Source: Candidatus Saccharimonadota bacterium
GTDB taxonomy: Bacteria > Patescibacteriota > Saccharimonadia > Saccharimonadales > Saccharimonadaceae
NCBI GenBank assembly: GCA_017431105.1
Contig: JAFRLS010000042.1
Span: 1 to 51,443 of the forward strand
Direction: 5' to 3'
DNA: 51,443 nucleotides
Shown: positions 48,806 to 51,443 of the stretch, piece after piece
Layout: the number at the start of each line of letters is the position of its first letter
Numbering within the stretch: the stretch's first letter is position 1
The notes under the pieces: generated by a model
Database searches by the model: none
What the model saw: only the letters and a program-made list of their open reading frames with translations
Told to the model about the DNA's origin: nothing
Position numbers and translations under genes: made by a program

Positions 48806-48836
48806 ATTATAGCATAAGTATTTCTTTTTATGTCAA
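48806..48836 (-). promoter_or_regulatory. Promoter of the FISUMP surface-protein gene
   Basis: TTGACA (48831-48836), 19-bp spacer, extended -10 TGC-TATAAT (48806-48811); leader about 45 nt. Confidence 0.6.
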
Positions 48837-48895
48837 TATTCTATTACTATTTTCACAAAAAAGTACTCCTTTTAAAATGGATACTTTTACACAAG

Positions 48896-50656
48896 TTATT
48901 CTTCAGGAATAATTGCCAAATGTGCTTCATCTAGTTGTATCTGGTCCACGACAGACGGTGAATTCATCATTAAATCTACTCCGTTACCATTCTTCGGGAA
49001 CGCCACAATGTCACGAATATTCTCAGTATCCTCAAGTACCATAAAAATCCGGTCAATCCCAAATGCGCAACCCGCATGCGGTGGTGCCCCAAACTTAAAC
49101 GCCGACAACATTCCACCAAATCTCGCCTCTACATATTCTTTATTGTAACCTAAAATATTGAACACCTTATACATTATCTCAGGGTTATAATTTCTTACAG
49201 CTCCCGAACAAATCTCATACCCATTCATTACCATATCGTACTGATCTGCCACTATTGTCAACTTCTCTTCTGTTGTCTGCGCCTCTTCCAATGCTCTTAT
49301 CCCGCCCTTTGGCATACTAAATGGATTATGTCCGAAATCTAATTTTTTATTTTTTTCATCCCATTCATAAAACGGAAAATCAACAATCCAACATAAAGCC
49401 ACTATATTCGGATCTTTCAATCCAAAGTGGTCCGCAAATGCAATTCTAAGCTGTCCTAAAACCTTATTCACCTTATCACGCTCATCTGCACCAAAGAATA
49501 CTGCATCGCCATCTTTCGCGCCAGTTTTTTCGCGCACCGCCTTAATCTCGGCTTCACTCATAAACTTCAAAATTGGAGATTTTGCTTCACCTTCGCTATA
49601 AAGTATATAGGCTAACCCGCCAGCACCCAACTTCTTCGCCCGCTCCGTAAATTCATCAATTTCACGTCGCGTCAAATTTGCACCACCCTTTACACAAATT
49701 GCCTTTACGCACGATGCTTTAAACACCTTAAAATCAGTGTCTTTAAAGGCTTCCGTCAGTTCAACCAGCTCCATTCCATAACGCAAATCTGGTTTGTCTA
49801 CACCATATTTTTCCATCGATTCAATATAAGAAATTCGTGGCACATTTTCAGATAATAATTTCTTTCCTGCAAAATCTTTTACCAATGATTTAATCAGCGG
49901 TTCCACTTCAGTACGCACTACTTCCCCATCATTTACGAATGCCATTTCAAGATCTAGCTGATAAAAATCCCCATATAGCCTATCTGCCCTTGGGTCTTCA
50001 TCTCTAAAGCACGGTGCAATCTGATAATAACGTGGCACCCCACCCACCATCAAAAGCTGTTTAAATTGCTGTGGCGCCTGTGGCAACGCATAAAACTGCC
50101 CTGGATGCAAACGTGAAGGAATCAAGAAATCTCTTGCTCCCTCCGGCGATGAGTTTGCCAAAATCGGCGTCGTCACTTCAATAAATTCATGCTTCTCCAT
50201 GTAGGCTCGCATAAAACTATAGTATTTCGCTCGATCAGCCAAAAGTTTTTGCATCGAAGGTCTTCTTAAATCCAAGAAACGATATTTGAGTCGCATCTCT
50301 TCAGATGATTTTTCGCCATCATCATGCGTATTTACAGGTAAAGGCTCGCTACGGTTTAATAATTCTAACCTTGACACCACTAACTCAATTTTACCAGTCG
50401 GAATGTTTGGATTCACTAATTCCGGCTCGCGCTCACGCATTTTGCCAACCGCCTTCAAGACAAACTCATCGCGTACAGTTTCCGCCAACTTAAATGCTTC
50501 TTCAGTTCCTGGTGTCACAACTAACTGTATAATACCAGTGTGGTCTCTAAGATCAATAAAAATCAACCCACCATGATCACGTCTCGAGTTCACCCAACCT
50601 TCTACTTCAACTTCTTTACCCAAAAAATCATTTAATTTATCAGTTAGAATTCTCAT
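48896..50656 (-). CDS. aspS: Aspartyl-tRNA synthetase
   Basis: 586 aa, bacterial-type length. Class II synthetase with an OB anticodon-binding domain (about 1-105), motif 2 CFRDEDPRADR near 215-225, a GAD insertion domain (about 290-410) and motif 3 GCAFGIDRIFM near 530-540. TGG-TATAAT lies 7 nt before the ATG, no SD. Whether it is discriminating for tRNA-Asp or also charges tRNA-Asn cannot be decided here. Confidence 0.97.
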   Translation of the reverse strand: MRILTDKLNDFLGKEVEVEGWVNSRRDHGGLIFIDLRDHTGIIQLVVTPGTEEAFKLAETVRDEFVLKAVGKMREREPELVNPNIPTGKIELVVSRLELLNRSEPLPVNTHDDGEKSSEEMRLKYRFLDLRRPSMQKLLADRAKYYSFMRAYMEKHEFIEVTTPILANSSPEGARDFLIPSRLHPGQFYALPQAPQQFKQLLMVGGVPRYYQIAPCFRDEDPRADRLYGDFYQLDLEMAFVNDGEVVRTEVEPLIKSLVKDFAGKKLLSENVPRISYIESMEKYGVDKPDLRYGMELVELTEAFKDTDFKVFKASCVKAICVKGGANLTRREIDEFTERAKKLGAGGLAYILYSEGEAKSPILKFMSEAEIKAVREKTGAKDGDAVFFGADERDKVNKVLGQLRIAFADHFGLKDPNIVALCWIVDFPFYEWDEKNKKLDFGHNPFSMPKGGIRALEEAQTTEEKLTIVADQYDMVMNGYEICSGAVRNYNPEIMYKVFNILGYNKEYVEARFGGMLSAFKFGAPPHAGCAFGIDRIFMVLEDTENIRDIVAFPKNGNGVDLMMNSPSVVDQIQLDEAHLAIIPEE

Positions 50657-50676
50657 AAAACATATTATACCACATT

Positions 50677-51246
50677 CTAGCGGGTTAGGTAATCTAGCAA
50701 CATCTGTACAGTGAAGAACCCAACCAAATCTTCATTTCTATCTAGCACAAAGAAATAATAGCTATTTGTTCTCTCGATTTCTTCCACTGCAAATTTCAAT
50801 GAGTCCTCCGCATGTAAATAGTTTACTTTCTTATCTACATATTTCTCTGCTCGATCAGTTTTTTTTATTTCCAGCATATTTAAAGCCTCAGTATGTATTA
50901 CGCCAATCACTTTTTCCTTACTGTTCACTACCGGAAAATTTTTAAAACCAGATTTATATAATTTATCCAAAACTAGTGGCCCCAAAACTTCTTTATCTTT
51001 TACGAACACTATTTTACTTTTTGGCGCCATCAAATTCTCTACCTTTCGTTCATCAAAACTCATCACCGCCGCAATTCTATCACGATCTTCACTACTCAAT
51101 ACGCTTCGTGGCGTCCGACGTAGTACATCAATAAATTCCTCCAAAGTTTTTGGCGCATATTTTGGTTCCGGCTTTTTACGTTCACGATATTTTTCCAGCT
51201 TCGGATCCAACATCTTCACGATTCTTTGCAAAATCTTTCGCCACAT
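50677..51246 (-). CDS. CBS-domain pair protein, CorC/HlyC-like without the transporter domain
   Basis: 189 aa. A basic N-terminal helix, then VENLMAPKSKIVFVKDKEVL and the rest of a CBS pair (about 70-189), as in the cytoplasmic part of CNNM/CorC proteins; the TM (DUF21) and the C-terminal CorC domain are absent. CBS pairs bind adenine nucleotides. TGC-TATAAT lies 8 nt before the ATG, and aspS follows after 20 nt. Confidence 0.78.
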   Translation of the reverse strand: MWRKILQRIVKMLDPKLEKYRERKKPEPKYAPKTLEEFIDVLRRTPRSVLSSEDRDRIAAVMSFDERKVENLMAPKSKIVFVKDKEVLGPLVLDKLYKSGFKNFPVVNSKEKVIGVIHTEALNMLEIKKTDRAEKYVDKKVNYLHAEDSLKFAVEEIERTNSYYFFVLDRNEDLVGFFTVQMLLDYLTR

Positions 51247-51265
51247 ACTTTTACATTATAGCATA

Positions 51266-51443
51266 TTACTGTCTTGGCGCCATTTCGTGTTGGTACACAA
51301 TGGTCATGTTGGAATAGTCATCTGTAGTTGTTTGGCTTGTAGACCAAAGAATAGTAGAGGCATCATAGTTAACTATTTCAGCTGGAATGCCAGAGTTTGT
51401 GCCTGTAGCAGCACCATAGGTGCGGTTTAAATCTAATGTATTA
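51266..51443 (-). CDS. 3' end of a surface protein gene, truncated by the window
   Basis: An open minus-strand frame enters from the window end and stops at TAA 51266-51268, giving about 58 residues rich in Asn, Thr and Ser and ending YQHEMAPRQ. Composition and preference resemble the Ser/Thr-rich domains of the FISUMP surface protein. The stop lies only 5 nt from the next gene's -10 box. Confidence 0.55.
   Translation of the reverse strand, partial: NTLDLNRTYGAATGTNSGIPAEIVNYDASTILWSTSQTTTDDYSNMTIVYQHEMAPRQ

Noticed and set aside
1-51443. Alternative genetic code with UGA as glycine or tryptophan, as in some CPR groups
   Set aside because: Conserved proteins use TGG for Trp and end at TGA at the expected length, for example tpiA and the HAD gene.

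Overview
The window reads as chromosome of a streamlined Patescibacteria (CPR) bacterium, most likely Candidatus Saccharibacteria (TM7). This is inferred from gene content: a type IV pilin operon, a VirB6/TrbL-like membrane protein, a class I aldolase fused to a PfkB-like domain, a short HrcA, and many small membrane proteins without clear relatives. The genetic code is the standard bacterial one, because several well-conserved genes end at TGA.

Layout. 1-139: GC-rich palindromic element cut by the window edge. 0.1-7 kb (-): ADC-like protein, M1 aminopeptidase, FtsH, PP2C phosphatase. 7.0-7.3 kb (+): three tandem tRNA-Pro genes covering UGG, GGG and CGG. 7.3-10.6 kb (-): two small envelope proteins and elongation factor 4 (LepA) split into two genes with a histidine-phosphatase gene between them. 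10.7-18 kb: two unknown single-gene units flanking pnp, then rpsO, truB, a PRC-barrel protein and recA-nudix-recX. 18-20 kb (+): murB-folD. 20-28.9 kb (-): VirB6-like protein and partner, a cell-wall-anchored surface protein, a polytopic protein with a Pro-Thr tract, and a coiled-coil repeat protein. 29-31 kb: tRNA-His, tRNA-Gly, tpiA with a tail-anchored protein, and a two-TM protein. 31-34 kb (+): HAD phosphatase and PfkB-aldolase fusion. 34-36 kb (-): rplY, grpE, hrcA with a CIRCE operator. 36-41 kb: NMP-kinase-like protein, lamin-tail surface protein, polytopic protein, ATP-cone-like protein, cysteine-less flavin reductase, initiator tRNA. 41-44.5 kb (-): pseudopilins, FtsB/DivIC-like protein; tRNA-Ile(UAU) on +. 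44.6-51.4 kb (-): small conserved protein, two-TM protein, large FISUMP/InlB surface protein, aspS, CBS-domain protein, and the 3' end of another surface protein.

Gene organisation is the most striking feature. About twenty genes, mostly housekeeping, carry an extended -10 box (TGn-TATAAT) only about 6-9 nt before the start codon and have no Shine-Dalgarno site, which predicts leaderless mRNAs. In three places the upstream gene's stop codon lies in or next to that box. A second class of mostly unknown, self-contained genes has a consensus TTGACA/T-17-TATAAT promoter, a long leader, a strong Shine-Dalgarno site and usually its own terminator. One of these units sits exactly at the interdomain junction of lepA. 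GC-rich palindromes lie in frame inside truB and murB, and a smaller one inside the lamin-tail gene.
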